8,370 nt of DNA from Chlamydiia bacterium (GCA_020440405.1 JAGROF010000066.1:1-8370), one strand, 5' to 3'; shown: positions 1-7,024, counted from the stretch's first letter. Notes: generated by a model from the letters alone, not told the origin. Translations and numbers: made by a program.

Positions 1-1085
1 ATCCAAACTTGTTGTTCCCATCCTGCTTGGATTGCAAAATGGTAGTTGTCATCGTAGAACCAGATTTCCCAGCGAAGACCAATTTCAGTCTCAGCAACAT
101 ACTTAATGGTGTAGTAAGAGTCGTTGCTGATGTTGATTCTTCGTGAAGAGTTTCCAGTTGTTGCATCATCAAGCGTATCAGTACGCTTGAGGTCATCATA
201 ATCGGCCCACATGCTGGTCCAAGCAAGGTTTCCGTAGATGCTCCAGCTTTTTGCCATGTAGTAGGCAAGGTTCAATCCGCCACGAACCCCGATTCCCCAT
301 GTGTCAACATGGTTGTGAATACGGTAAGGTCCAGTTGCTGGAGTAGGAACTCCATCAATGTTGAAGCCTGTCGACTCGTAGTTAAAGCGGGTATCTTGGT
401 CTTGCCATGTCCCTTTGAAACCGATAAAGGGTCTCATTGTGAGGAATTGGCTAAGATAGAAGTTGCGTCCGAGTTCAACATCAATGACGTTGAAGTGGAG
501 ATCCCACTTTCCAGTGGCTCTAGTTCCAAACATGAGTGTTGGGTTACCGTTGATTTGTCCACTATTTGCAGCAAAATTTGAAACAACGGCATCATTGCTA
601 GAGATAGAGTTTGAGTCAGACGAGTGTAACCAAGTGTATTGGGCGAATAGATCCCAACCGTCATGACTCAGGTTCAGACCGAGCCCTACTTTGAATCCAG
701 GATCCCAATCTGATCCTACAAATTTATTTTTTCCTGTAGAAGCGCTAGCAAATGGATCTGCAGCTGTTGTTGTTGTGTTAACACCACTTGATGCGTAACG
801 CAGGCCATCTTGCTGAGCTTTCCACCAAATGAAGTTTGCTGTAATAAAGACATCTGCACCATGCGCGACACGAGGGCCTGCAGCGGGTGTGATTTCTCTA
901 AAGGTCCCACGTTGGTAGGTTCCTTGTCCTGATTGCATGCTACTGCTTGAATCCATACCGGACCCATAAGTGCTGCTGCTGCCGTTACCACTGCTAGAGT
1001 AGTTGCTGTGAGCAAAAGCAGAACTAAACGCAGTTACACAAAGTGCCCCAATAAGAGGCCAGAGTTTCCTGAGTTTCATTTCCAT
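1..1085 (-). CDS. MOMP-like outer membrane porin, C-terminus outside window
   Basis: This is a predicted outer-membrane beta-barrel of the chlamydial MOMP-like / Legionella major OMP family. I translated 361 codons from the ATG at 1085 without meeting a stop; the frame runs off the left edge. A signal peptide is clear (MEMKLRKLWPLIGALCVTAFSSAFA, cut before HSN). It is followed by a Ser/Gly-rich linker (residues about 26-55), then alternating aromatic/polar strands typical of a barrel. It aligns throughout with the complete paralogue at 1314-2390, for example ITPAAGPRVAHGADVFITA here against ITPNAGPGVDHGIDAFITG there. From that alignment about 30 C-terminal residues are missing. The ATG at 1085 is preferred over the in-frame ATG at 1079 because a GGGAG sits about 10 nt upstream of it. 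The mature part visible contains no cysteine, unlike the cysteine-rich MOMP of Chlamydiaceae. The family call is by recognition and the transported substrate is unknown. Confidence 0.85.
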   Translation of the reverse strand, partial: MEMKLRKLWPLIGALCVTAFSSAFAHSNYSSSGNGSSSTYGSGMDSSSSMQSGQGTYQRGTFREITPAAGPRVAHGADVFITANFIWWKAQQDGLRYASSGVNTTTTAADPFASASTGKNKFVGSDWDPGFKVGLGLNLSHDGWDLFAQYTWLHSSDSNSISSNDAVVSNFAANSGQINGNPTLMFGTRATGKWDLHFNVIDVELGRNFYLSQFLTMRPFIGFKGTWQDQDTRFNYESTGFNIDGVPTPATGPYRIHNHVDTWGIGVRGGLNLAYYMAKSWSIYGNLAWTSMWADYDDLKRTDTLDDATTGNSSRRINISNDSYYTIKYVAETEIGLRWEIWFYDDNYHFAIQAGWEQQVW

Positions 1086-1159
1086 TCTGAATGTTCTCCC
1101 TGTTATAGAAATGATAAAATATCAATCGTTCATGTTTTTCCCTTCTATCTTATCTGAGA

Positions 1160-1193
1160 ATAAAAGGGGCACATTTTTTTGCTGTGCACCCCC
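1160..1193 (-). terminator. Terminator-like hairpin between the two porin genes
   Basis: GGGGCACA at 1166-1173 pairs with TGTG-CA-CCCC at 1183-1192, leaving a two-base bulge and a T-rich loop. On the minus strand the hairpin is followed by TTTTA, and on the plus strand by CCTTTTT, so it could act in either direction. It lies about 120 bp beyond the stop of the complete porin gene and just upstream of the next porin gene, which is where a terminator separating the two transcription units would be expected. The rest of the 228-bp spacer (1086-1313) shows only A/T-rich runs and no convincing promoter. Confidence 0.5.
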
Positions 1194-1313
1194 TTTTTCC
1201 TGCTCTCAGGCCATTAGAAGGGGATTTTTTTTACATTTAAATTAACATCAAACGCTACTTGGGATTTCTTTTGCAAGCAAAAAAAGCTTTGCGTGGAAAA
1301 AACCTTGCATGTC

Positions 1314-2390
1314 CTAGAAATCGAAACGGAGTTTGATGGTGAGTCCTTGTAAGAGTAAATCTCCATGGTTTGTCATTACAAAATGACTTTTGTCGAAGTT
1401 GTTTTGGTTGATCCACAGTTGTTCCTCCCATCCTGCTTGGATAAGGAAGTGATAACGGTTTTCAAACAGCCACCACTGTGCGCGCAAACCCATTCCAAAC
1501 TCTAAAATCCCTTTCAGCGTATGAAAGTTATTGTTGGAGTTGTAAAAAGTAACGGGGGTGTTTAAAGGGGGATTGTTGTTTCCACCGGCATTTCTTGAAT
1601 CTGTGCGAATATCTTTTCGGTGCACTTCAAATTGGCTCCAGAGGGCTGATAGGGCAAGATTTCCATAAAGGCTCCAAGAAGGATCGATATGCCAAGCTGT
1701 TTCGATTCCTGAGCACAGACCTACCCCCCAAAAATCCTGATCGTTTTCCATGCGAAGGGAAGTCGTTGTTGATAAGTTTTCAAGGGCATAACGGACTTTG
1801 TAGTCTTGGTCAATCCAACTTCCTTTAAATCCTACAAAGGGACGTAACGTCAAAAAACGGCTAATAAAGAAGTTTCTCCCCAAGCTGACATCAATGGCAT
1901 AAAAGTGGATATCCCACTCCCCTTGTGCTTGGGTAATTGTATCAGGTCTTATGGAGAAAGAGGTGATGTTTGCAATGTCCCAAGTGGGAAGCATTCCGTT
2001 TCCGCGAGCACGAGTGGTTCCAGACGCGCTTGAATAAAACCAAGTGTATTCTGCATAAACATTCCAACTATCATGAGGAAGGTTCAGCCCAATGCCTGCT
2101 TTAAATCCAGGATTCCAGTCCCAATTGGGGTATTTTGCGCTTCCTTTTCCAACAGAAGTGACCGCGTTTCCGACTCCGGTCTTAATGTATGCAAGATTAT
2201 CTGCACGCGCTGTCCAATAAATAAAATCTCCTGTGATAAAGGCGTCAATGCCATGATCAACTCCAGGGCCTGCATTGGGAGTGATGTATTCCTTAGGCGT
2301 TGTACTTCCTGCAGCAGGGTGAGGGGTTTCATATTCGATCGCAAAAAGAGCTGTGGTTCCTAAAAGAAGAAAAGCAAGAAGTGGTTTCAT
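1314..2390 (-). CDS. MOMP-like outer membrane porin, complete (358 aa)
   Basis: This is a complete predicted outer-membrane beta-barrel of the MOMP-like / Legionella-OMP family. A short signal peptide (MKPLLAFLLLGTTALFA, cut before IEYE) directs Sec export. The mature chain alternates hydrophobic and polar residues, is rich in W, Y and F, and ends in LRFDF; a C-terminal phenylalanine is the usual recognition signal for BAM-dependent barrel insertion. It carries a single cysteine, in GLCSG. It is a paralogue of the partial gene at 1-1085: nucleotides 1411-1440 match 1-30 closely as well as the protein. An AAAAGGA Shine-Dalgarno lies 6 nt upstream of the ATG. The gene starts only about 50 bp after the sctT stop on the same strand, with no clear terminator between, so it may be read through from the T3S operon or use a weak promoter of its own. 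General porin function is inferred from the family. Confidence 0.88.
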   Translation of the reverse strand: MKPLLAFLLLGTTALFAIEYETPHPAAGSTTPKEYITPNAGPGVDHGIDAFITGDFIYWTARADNLAYIKTGVGNAVTSVGKGSAKYPNWDWNPGFKAGIGLNLPHDSWNVYAEYTWFYSSASGTTRARGNGMLPTWDIANITSFSIRPDTITQAQGEWDIHFYAIDVSLGRNFFISRFLTLRPFVGFKGSWIDQDYKVRYALENLSTTTSLRMENDQDFWGVGLCSGIETAWHIDPSWSLYGNLALSALWSQFEVHRKDIRTDSRNAGGNNNPPLNTPVTFYNSNNNFHTLKGILEFGMGLRAQWWLFENRYHFLIQAGWEEQLWINQNNFDKSHFVMTNHGDLLLQGLTIKLRFDF

Positions 2391-2439
2391 GGTTGATCCT
2401 TTTGTTTTTGTACAAGACTAGGGGGCTTTCAAAAAAAAA

Positions 2440-3276
2440 TCAAGAAGGCACTAGAGGTTTCATGTAATAGATCAGTTTATCGAGAAGCTCGATCCAATTG
2501 AGGGCTTGTTTGGTGAATTGTCTTAAGATAAAGAACCAAGCAGCCCAAAGGAGTGCAAGTCCCAAGAGGGATTTGATCGACATTCCAAGGAAAGCAATTT
2601 GAACTTGAGGGGCCAATCGGTTGGCAATCCCTAGAAACATTTCTGCCATTAAGATGGCAACAAGAGGAGGAGCTGCCATTTGAATGGCAATGGTAACGAT
2701 CTGGTTGACGATGTCAAACACGATCTTCCAAAACGCACTCTTAGTCCCTAAGAATGCAGGGTTGATCAGTTCTGTGGCGGGGATGAGTTCATAAGAACGC
2801 ATCAAGGCATCAAAATAGAGAAACGGTCCATTGATCTGAAAAAAAATGACAATGAGAATATAGTTATACAGGACTCCAATGGGGGAGGTTTGTGTCTGCA
2901 TCGAGGGATCTTGGGATTGCATAATAGAGGCTCCCCTCAAGTAGTCAATGGTGGTTCCACTTGTCTGGACCATATAGAAGGGAATCGTAATAAAGAATCC
3001 TAAGATGATCCCAATCAGAATTTCCTTGAGGGAAAGAAAAACAAAGGCCATATCAAATCCAAAAGGCCCCTGCACCTTCATTGCAATAAAGGGGAGGAAA
3101 ATCGTGGCAATGCAAATCGAAAGCCCCATGCGCGCGATCCCAGGAGCTAATTTAGCTCCAAAAAAGGGAGCTAAGACCATGGAAGGGGCAATACGCATTA
3201 AAGTCAAAAAGAAAAGAGAAATGACCCCCATTACGCTGATGTTTGGAAGGTTCGAAAGGAGGTTGATATAGTTCAT
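2440..3276 (-). CDS. sctT: Type III secretion export apparatus protein SctT (CdsT)
   Basis: This is the inner-membrane export-gate subunit of the injectisome (SctT/FliR/YscT family), which with SctR and SctS forms the helical gate that admits substrates. The protein is highly hydrophobic, with about six membrane segments, among them VISLFFLTLMRIAPSMVLAPF near the N-terminus and LLGLALLWAAWFFILRQF near the C-terminus. The family-type cytoplasmic stretch with DYLRGASIMQSQDPSMQTQTSPIG leads into the next helix. Length (278 aa) is normal. I chose the ATG at 3276 because it overlaps the sctS TGA as ATGA. A GTG at 3285 gives three more residues (MAY) but has no better ribosome site. It is the last T3S gene of the cluster, as in Chlamydia trachomatis (CT564 position). 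A run of nine T on the coding strand follows the stop, without an obvious hairpin. Confidence 0.95.
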   Translation of the reverse strand: MNYINLLSNLPNISVMGVISLFFLTLMRIAPSMVLAPFFGAKLAPGIARMGLSICIATIFLPFIAMKVQGPFGFDMAFVFLSLKEILIGIILGFFITIPFYMVQTSGTTIDYLRGASIMQSQDPSMQTQTSPIGVLYNYILIVIFFQINGPFLYFDALMRSYELIPATELINPAFLGTKSAFWKIVFDIVNQIVTIAIQMAAPPLVAILMAEMFLGIANRLAPQVQIAFLGMSIKSLLGLALLWAAWFFILRQFTKQALNWIELLDKLIYYMKPLVPS

Positions 3277-3542
3277 GTATGCCACTTCGGAAAGTTATTA
3301 AAGATTGTATTGGCATACTGCATAATTTGTGCGCTTAAAAATCCTCCCATGAGGATAAGCGTCATGATTACAGCAACAAGCTTCACAGTAAAAGAGAGTG
3401 TTTGCTCTTGAATCTGGGTGGCGGCTTGAAAAATGGCAACGAACAACCCTAGAGTCATACTGATCAGGATGGGGGGGCCCGATAGGATTAAGATGAGCAG
3501 TAGTGCTTGGTAGGAAAGTTGATAGATTTCCGATTCGTACAA
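3273..3542 (-). CDS. sctS: Type III secretion export apparatus protein SctS (CdsS)
   Basis: This small (89 aa) inner-membrane export-gate subunit belongs to the SctS/FliQ/YscS family. Two hydrophobic hairpin helices are visible (about residues 11-37 and 50-75). The family signature GLFVAIFQAATQIQEQTLSF lies between them and is almost identical to the FliQ consensus. The start codon is TTG at 3542, supported by a perfect AGGAGG five bases upstream; the next in-frame Met is residue 29, inside the first helix, so a later start is unlikely. The gene begins 9 bp after the sctR stop and its own stop overlaps the start of sctT, so translation of R, S and T is probably coupled. Confidence 0.95.
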   Translation of the reverse strand: MYESEIYQLSYQALLLILILSGPPILISMTLGLFVAIFQAATQIQEQTLSFTVKLVAVIMTLILMGGFLSAQIMQYANTIFNNFPKWHT

Positions 3543-3547
3543 GAAAG

Positions 3548-3553
3548 CCTCCT
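3548..3553 (-). promoter_or_regulatory. Perfect Shine-Dalgarno deciding the TTG start of sctS
   Basis: On the minus strand AGGAGG overlaps the last base(s) of the sctR stop codon (TAG) and stands five bases before TTG at 3542. The strong site explains how a TTG start can be efficient and fixes the N-terminus as MYESEIY. Confidence 0.75.
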
Positions 3554-4562
3554 ACTGTTTATAAGTTTGAACCAGCCCCTGAATGACAAGTGTCCATCCG
3601 TCCGTCATGACAATTAATAGAAGTTTTAAAGGAAGGGCAATTGTTAAAGGGGAAAGCATCATCATCCCCATCGCAAGAAGAATATTGGATGTGACAAGGT
3701 CGATGACGAAAAAGGGAAGGTAGATTAAGACTCCGATCTCAAAGGCACCTTTGAGCTGTGATGTAATGTAGGCAGGCGCGAGAACTATGAAGTCATCCAT
3801 TTTTAAGTCTTTTTGAAAGTCCTTAGGCATGCTTCGATACGCCAGCTGGTAGAAATTTCTTTGGTGGCTGACTGTCATATTTCGGACTAGAAACTTCTTT
3901 AAAGGCTCTTTTGTTTTTTCCACCACATTATAGATATAGACCGCTGAGCTTTGGGAAAAAAGATTCTTGGGGGCATCCTTTGTAATGTATTCCTTCCCAG
4001 CATCATACATGGCAACGCAGGTGGGAAACATCACGTAAATACTCATCAGAAGTGCAATTCCTGTGAGAGCCTGGTTAGGGGGCGATTGTTGAACGCCTAA
4101 GGCGTTCCTTAAAAGAGAAAGAACAATGACGATTTTTAAAAAGGAAGTGAGGAGAATAATGGCATAGGGAAGAAGCGCGATTAGCGTGATCACCGCCATC
4201 ATGGTGATGACGTTTGGCTCCGCTCCTCCTTGATCACTGGAAGGTTCCTCTTGCGTGGTAGCGGCGTCTCCTTGCTGCGCTTGTTCGGCAATTCTTGCAA
4301 TGGCGCCTGCGATATCATCCCCTTCTTGAGCAAAAGCAGACTGAGACACAAAACAGCAAAGAAAGAAGAAAAGAAGGAGGAATGGTTTTCCATACCGACC
4401 GTTCTTCAAAATTTGGTTTTTTCCTGCGCCAGCATCTCGATCTTTAGCCCTATCTGCATCGCTTCTATCTTTTGGATAGGAGACTGCTTCGATAGAACTA
4501 AATCTCGAGTACTGGCTTTGGCAAATTTCCAAATTTTGAAGAACGGTCGGTATAATTATCAT
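3552..4562 (-). CDS. sctR: Type III secretion export apparatus protein SctR (CdsR), with palindromic N-terminal insertion
   Basis: This is the SctR/FliP/YscR subunit of the inner-membrane export gate. The family core is intact: NVITMMAVITLIALLPYAII and FLKIVIVLSLLRNALGVQQ, then the conserved PPNQALTGIALLMSIYVMFPT. A periplasmic domain follows, and the closing helices carry GMMMLSPLTIALPLKLLL and MTDGWTLVIQGL. A signal-peptide-like segment (KPFLLLFFFLCCFVSQSAFA) precedes a Gln/Glu-rich linker, as is usual for FliP/SctR. The ATG at 4562 overlaps the sctL stop as TAATG and gives 336 aa. Between this ATG and the signal peptide lie 54 codons made entirely of a 162-bp palindrome (4392-4553). A TTG at 4409, inside the left arm, would instead give a 285-aa protein starting MKNGRYGKPFLLL, a textbook signal peptide n-region, with AGGA about 12 nt upstream. 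An upstream frame extension to 4607 has nothing to recommend it. Function is secure; the true N-terminus is not. Confidence 0.93.
   Translation of the reverse strand: MIIIPTVLQNLEICQSQYSRFSSIEAVSYPKDRSDADRAKDRDAGAGKNQILKNGRYGKPFLLLFFFLCCFVSQSAFAQEGDDIAGAIARIAEQAQQGDAATTQEEPSSDQGGAEPNVITMMAVITLIALLPYAIILLTSFLKIVIVLSLLRNALGVQQSPPNQALTGIALLMSIYVMFPTCVAMYDAGKEYITKDAPKNLFSQSSAVYIYNVVEKTKEPLKKFLVRNMTVSHQRNFYQLAYRSMPKDFQKDLKMDDFIVLAPAYITSQLKGAFEIGVLIYLPFFVIDLVTSNILLAMGMMMLSPLTIALPLKLLLIVMTDGWTLVIQGLVQTYKQ
4392..4553. repeat. 162-bp palindromic element with perfect 25-bp terminal inverted arms, inside the 5' part of sctR
   Basis: Bases 4392-4416 and 4529-4553 are perfect 25-bp reverse complements, beginning ATACCGACCGTTC. 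The symmetry continues inward on the same axis. TTT 4420-4422 pairs with AAA 4523-4525, GCCAG 4428-4432 with CTGGC 4512-4516, CTCGA 4436-4440 with TCGAG 4505-4509, and TTTAG 4443-4447 with CTAAA 4498-4502. An apical hairpin of about 8 bp sits at 4462-4482. The element is exactly 54 codons long and stop-free in the sctR frame; a plus-strand frame is also open across it. Removing it leaves ATG ATA ATT joined in frame to GGA AAA CCA and the SctR signal peptide. This suits a mobile palindromic element (RPE- or MITE-like) that entered an otherwise normal sctR. A TA at each arm end is compatible with TA target duplication, but that reading gives a 158-nt insert and breaks the frame. No second copy is in this window. 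Confidence 0.8.
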
Positions 4563-5188
4563 TATCGTTTCATAAACGCCTCGAAGGCAGATTCGAGAGC
4601 GCGCCACTGGTTTTCTAAACTTGCGTTGATGATACCAGCTTCGGTCTCAATAATACAACCCCCAGGTGTAATATCTTCCCTTTCTTCTATGATAAATGTT
4701 TGGACATGCTCGAGCATTTGTCTCAGCTCGCCCTTCTTTTTTTCGAGCGCTTCTCGGTCCTGTTTCGAGACAATGATTTTAATGTGGTGATTTTGCGTGA
4801 CAGGCTTTAAGGTTTGGCGCACAATATCTACAATCGTTTCAGGCTTAAGCTCAAGTTCTCGGCCGACAATTTTTTTGGCTGCTTTCAAAGCGAGAGGAAG
4901 GATCACTTTCTGGAGCTCATGCTCCATTTGCTTGACCCGTTCTTGATAATGGATGATTTGTTTGTTGAACTCAGCAAGCCCTTTGTTGAATCCTGCTTCT
5001 TCCGCTTGGTTTAAAAGCTTTTGGCATTCTTCTTTGTTGTTTTCGAGGTAAGTCTTCACATCTGTGCGTGCTTTTTGGAGAACTTCTGAAGCTTTAAGGA
5101 GCTCGCTGAGTTCTTCCGCAGGGATAATTTTTCCCTCTGACCCCTGATGAATTTCACCTGAATAGATTAATGAAAAATATTTGCTCAT
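4562..5188 (-). CDS. sctL: Type III secretion ATPase stator protein SctL (CdsL)
   Basis: This 208-aa protein belongs to the SctL/YscL/FliH family, the cytoplasmic stator that links the SctN ATPase to the sorting platform and is related to V/F-ATPase peripheral stalk subunits. It has no membrane segment. Residues about 25-105 are charged and strongly helical, suiting a coiled-coil stalk, and include the typical AEEAGFNKGLAEFNKQI. The C-terminal domain contains LALKAAKKIVGRELELKP and ends with the family-type EREDITPGGCIIETEAGIIN, equivalent to the GGC(V)IET-G segment of FliH/YscL. The ATG at 5188 overlaps the upstream stop as ATGA, and AAGGTG lies about 7 nt upstream. Gene position matches CT561 of C. 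trachomatis. Its last bases overlap the proposed start of sctR. Confidence 0.93.
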   Translation of the reverse strand: MSKYFSLIYSGEIHQGSEGKIIPAEELSELLKASEVLQKARTDVKTYLENNKEECQKLLNQAEEAGFNKGLAEFNKQIIHYQERVKQMEHELQKVILPLALKAAKKIVGRELELKPETIVDIVRQTLKPVTQNHHIKIIVSKQDREALEKKKGELRQMLEHVQTFIIEEREDITPGGCIIETEAGIINASLENQWRALESAFEAFMKR

Positions 5189-6042
5189 GAAGACACCTTG
5201 GGGATGAGTTCTAGAATTTGTTGAATCAATGCTTGGTGGGCTTCCTCGTTATTAATGTCGGTAAAAAACTTCCGAAGAATTTTTGTTCGACCTGTATCGA
5301 GGCGGTGGCATAAATGCCAAAGAAAAGAGGGGTGGCACCCAAACAGAGCTTTTGCTAATCGGTTAAAGCCACGATGGTGCAGAATGGTTTTTAGCTTTTC
5401 ACCATCACCATTCCATCCGTCAAGGTTCAAACGTGCAAAAGAAAGAGGTTCTTTCTTTTTCAGAAGAGATTTCACAAATTTCCGTTCTTCAGATGTTAAG
5501 ACCTTTTGGATTTTTTTAATCTGCTCGGACTTGATCACATGCTTGAGTTCCATCGCTAAATCATGCAGTCCTAAATAATCAACGAGACGTTGGAGCTCTT
5601 TTTTAGAGAGACTCAATAGAGGGGTTAATGGATGATGGGGCAAAAATTCAAGGGGAAGAAACTCTTTCTGATCTGAAATAAGCCATTCATAAACCGCTGA
5701 GACCAAGTAATCCTTAGCAATGCCCTTAAGAGGGAGAGCTTGGTCTGGCAGATGGAAGTGTTTTTGAAGTTTGCTTGCTTGAGTTTCATCAAGGGCGGAG
5801 AGGATCATCTGTTTGTCAGACTCTGCAAATGGCTCAAGGAAGGTAATGAGCCAGGAATAGTGAATTTTTCCTAAACGTTCCGTCATGGATATTGTGTGGC
5901 TAAAGGGATCTCCATGAGCGGCACGGGAACTTTCGAGCTTTTCCATTTCTTCTCGAGAAAGGTAGCGGCCAATTGAGGATTGAAGCCCTGCGCCATCCCG
6001 CTCTAAAAGATTTTTAAAGACAATCCAAGAAGAGGTGCTCAT
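5185..6042 (-). CDS. CT560-position protein, possible SctK-like sorting-platform accessory
   Basis: This soluble 285-aa protein has no signal peptide or membrane segment and lies between sctJ and sctL, the place held by CT560 in the Chlamydia T3S cluster and by sctK-type genes in several other systems. I recognise no catalytic motif. Visible features are mostly helical, Leu-rich text, a basic stretch around residues 165-195 (ELKHVIKSEQIKKIQK, then SLLKKKEP), and FLWHLCHRLDTGRTKILRKFF near the C-terminus, which resembles the helical end of YscK/SctK-type proteins only loosely. An AAGGAGG just before the ATG at 6042 is a very good ribosome site; the ATG overlaps the sctJ TGA as ATGA, and its stop overlaps the sctL start in the same way. 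Co-translation with sctJ and sctL is good evidence for a role in the basal body or sorting platform; the SctK assignment is inference from position. Confidence 0.8.
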   Translation of the reverse strand: MSTSSWIVFKNLLERDGAGLQSSIGRYLSREEMEKLESSRAAHGDPFSHTISMTERLGKIHYSWLITFLEPFAESDKQMILSALDETQASKLQKHFHLPDQALPLKGIAKDYLVSAVYEWLISDQKEFLPLEFLPHHPLTPLLSLSKKELQRLVDYLGLHDLAMELKHVIKSEQIKKIQKVLTSEERKFVKSLLKKKEPLSFARLNLDGWNGDGEKLKTILHHRGFNRLAKALFGCHPSFLWHLCHRLDTGRTKILRKFFTDINNEEAHQALIQQILELIPKVSS

Positions 6043-6962
6043 GAACCTCCTTCTCCGGGGGGAGACTTCTTGCGAATACTATTGATTAAAGGAATGGGAT
6101 TGAAGAGTTCTTTCAATCCTCCTTTCTTTTTGAGTTGAGGGTAAAATTTCCAGCTGATCCATCCCAAGACAATCGCTAAGACAACAGCGATAAATGTAAT
6201 GATGAAGAATAAAACGCGGAAGCGCGCCACGGAGTTTTTGCTCATGACAATGTTCCAGACACTGACATACTCACCGGGTTTTCCGCCTAATGCTTCAGGC
6301 ATCTGCTCTAAGGTGATGTCGGTAAACCGTGAGCGATCGGAGACAACTGTGACATTATTGATATCTAGGCCCGTGACACTTCCAGAAATGAGACGCTTGA
6401 TCTTATTTTCTAAGTGGATATTGGGGTCATCGATCACCCCTTGATGTTTCACATAAACCGCAGCAGTAATCTGTTTTTGCTGAGCCTCTTGTCCTCCAAG
6501 CCCCTGATCTTCTGGAGGGAAAGAGATCTGCACATTTGCATCAATCACACCGTCAATCATCAAAATCGTGTTGGTCAATTGTTGTGCCAATCCTGCCTGA
6601 TACCGAATCGTTTCTTCTTTATCAGAAGTCATGAGTCCTTGCTTTGCAAAAAGATCTAAAAGCGTCGTTCCTTTTTCACGAGGAAACCCATTTTGGTTCA
6701 AATAGGCAATCGCTTCGATGGAATATTTTTCGGGGACCATAATGGAGTATTTCGAGGAGGAGCCTTCCGTTGCAATGCCCGTTGATGCTGCCATTTGCTT
6801 CATCGCAGGAATCCCCTTACTCTCTAGTAAAACAAGGATAATATTTGCTTCTTTTTCACTGACATTACTTACGACTTCTCGACTGGAGTCGCATCCGGTG
6901 AATAGAATCAAAAGACTTCCAACAAAACTAAAAAGAACGAGAGACCTTATTATTTTTCTCAT
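6039..6962 (-). CDS. sctJ: Type III secretion inner-membrane ring lipoprotein SctJ (CdsJ)
   Basis: This 307-aa protein belongs to the SctJ/YscJ/PrgK/FliF-like family, the lipoprotein that builds the periplasmic face of the injectisome inner ring. A type II signal peptide ends in a lipobox, LFTGC, with Cys24 as the acylation site. The first ring-building domain spans about residues 27-95 (LVLLESKGIPAMKQ, then YLNQNGFPREKG). The second lies about 115-212 (RYQAGLAQQLTNTILMIDGV, DANVQISFPPED, then GLDINNVTVVSDRS), all typical of YscJ. One transmembrane helix (about 249-271) is followed by a short basic cytoplasmic tail. The ATG at 6962 has only a weak AGGT site. It is the first gene of the operon, preceded by a sigma70-like promoter at 6996-7024 and followed by an ATGA overlap with the next gene. 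Confidence 0.95.
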   Translation of the reverse strand: MRKIIRSLVLFSFVGSLLILFTGCDSSREVVSNVSEKEANIILVLLESKGIPAMKQMAASTGIATEGSSSKYSIMVPEKYSIEAIAYLNQNGFPREKGTTLLDLFAKQGLMTSDKEETIRYQAGLAQQLTNTILMIDGVIDANVQISFPPEDQGLGGQEAQQKQITAAVYVKHQGVIDDPNIHLENKIKRLISGSVTGLDINNVTVVSDRSRFTDITLEQMPEALGGKPGEYVSVWNIVMSKNSVARFRVLFFIITFIAVVLAIVLGWISWKFYPQLKKKGGLKELFNPIPLINSIRKKSPPGEGGS

Positions 6963-6995
6963 GATACCTAACTCAACAAAGCACTATTTTTTTTC

Positions 6996-7024
6996 GTTAT
7001 AACACGTTGTCGAGTTTAGTCCAA
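6996..7024 (-). promoter_or_regulatory. Predicted sigma70-type promoter of the T3S operon
   Basis: On the minus strand TTGGAC (7019-7024) and TATAAC (6996-7001) are separated by exactly 17 bases and lie about 34 bp upstream of the sctJ ATG. Both hexamers match the consensus at five of six positions. All the T3S genes downstream overlap or nearly touch, so this could serve the whole sctJ-to-sctT unit. Transcription start would fall near 6988-6990. Confidence 0.6.

Noticed and set aside
309..1015. Several short ORFs on both strands over the left porin gene
   Set aside because: They are out-of-frame shadows of the 361-codon porin frame, which is continuous, starts with a signal peptide and aligns with its paralogue.
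1096..1120. TATAAC upstream of the left porin gene as a -10 box
   Set aside because: It lies about 14 bases from the start codon, so transcription would start in the ribosome site, and the TTGATA upstream is only 12 bases away, too close for a -35 box.
1268..1296. GCAAGC-A7-GCTTTGC hairpin just behind the complete porin gene as its terminator
   Set aside because: The stem is short with a bulge and on the minus strand it is followed by AAAAG, not a T-run.
2431..2442. Run of nine T after the sctT stop as an intrinsic terminator
   Set aside because: No GC-rich hairpin precedes the T-run on the coding strand, so I cannot support termination there.
4230..4790. Plus-strand ORF of 186 codons across the sctL/sctR junction
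   Set aside because: It starts with TTG, has no ribosome site, lies antisense to two well-supported genes, and owes its openness partly to the palindrome, which reads similarly on both strands.
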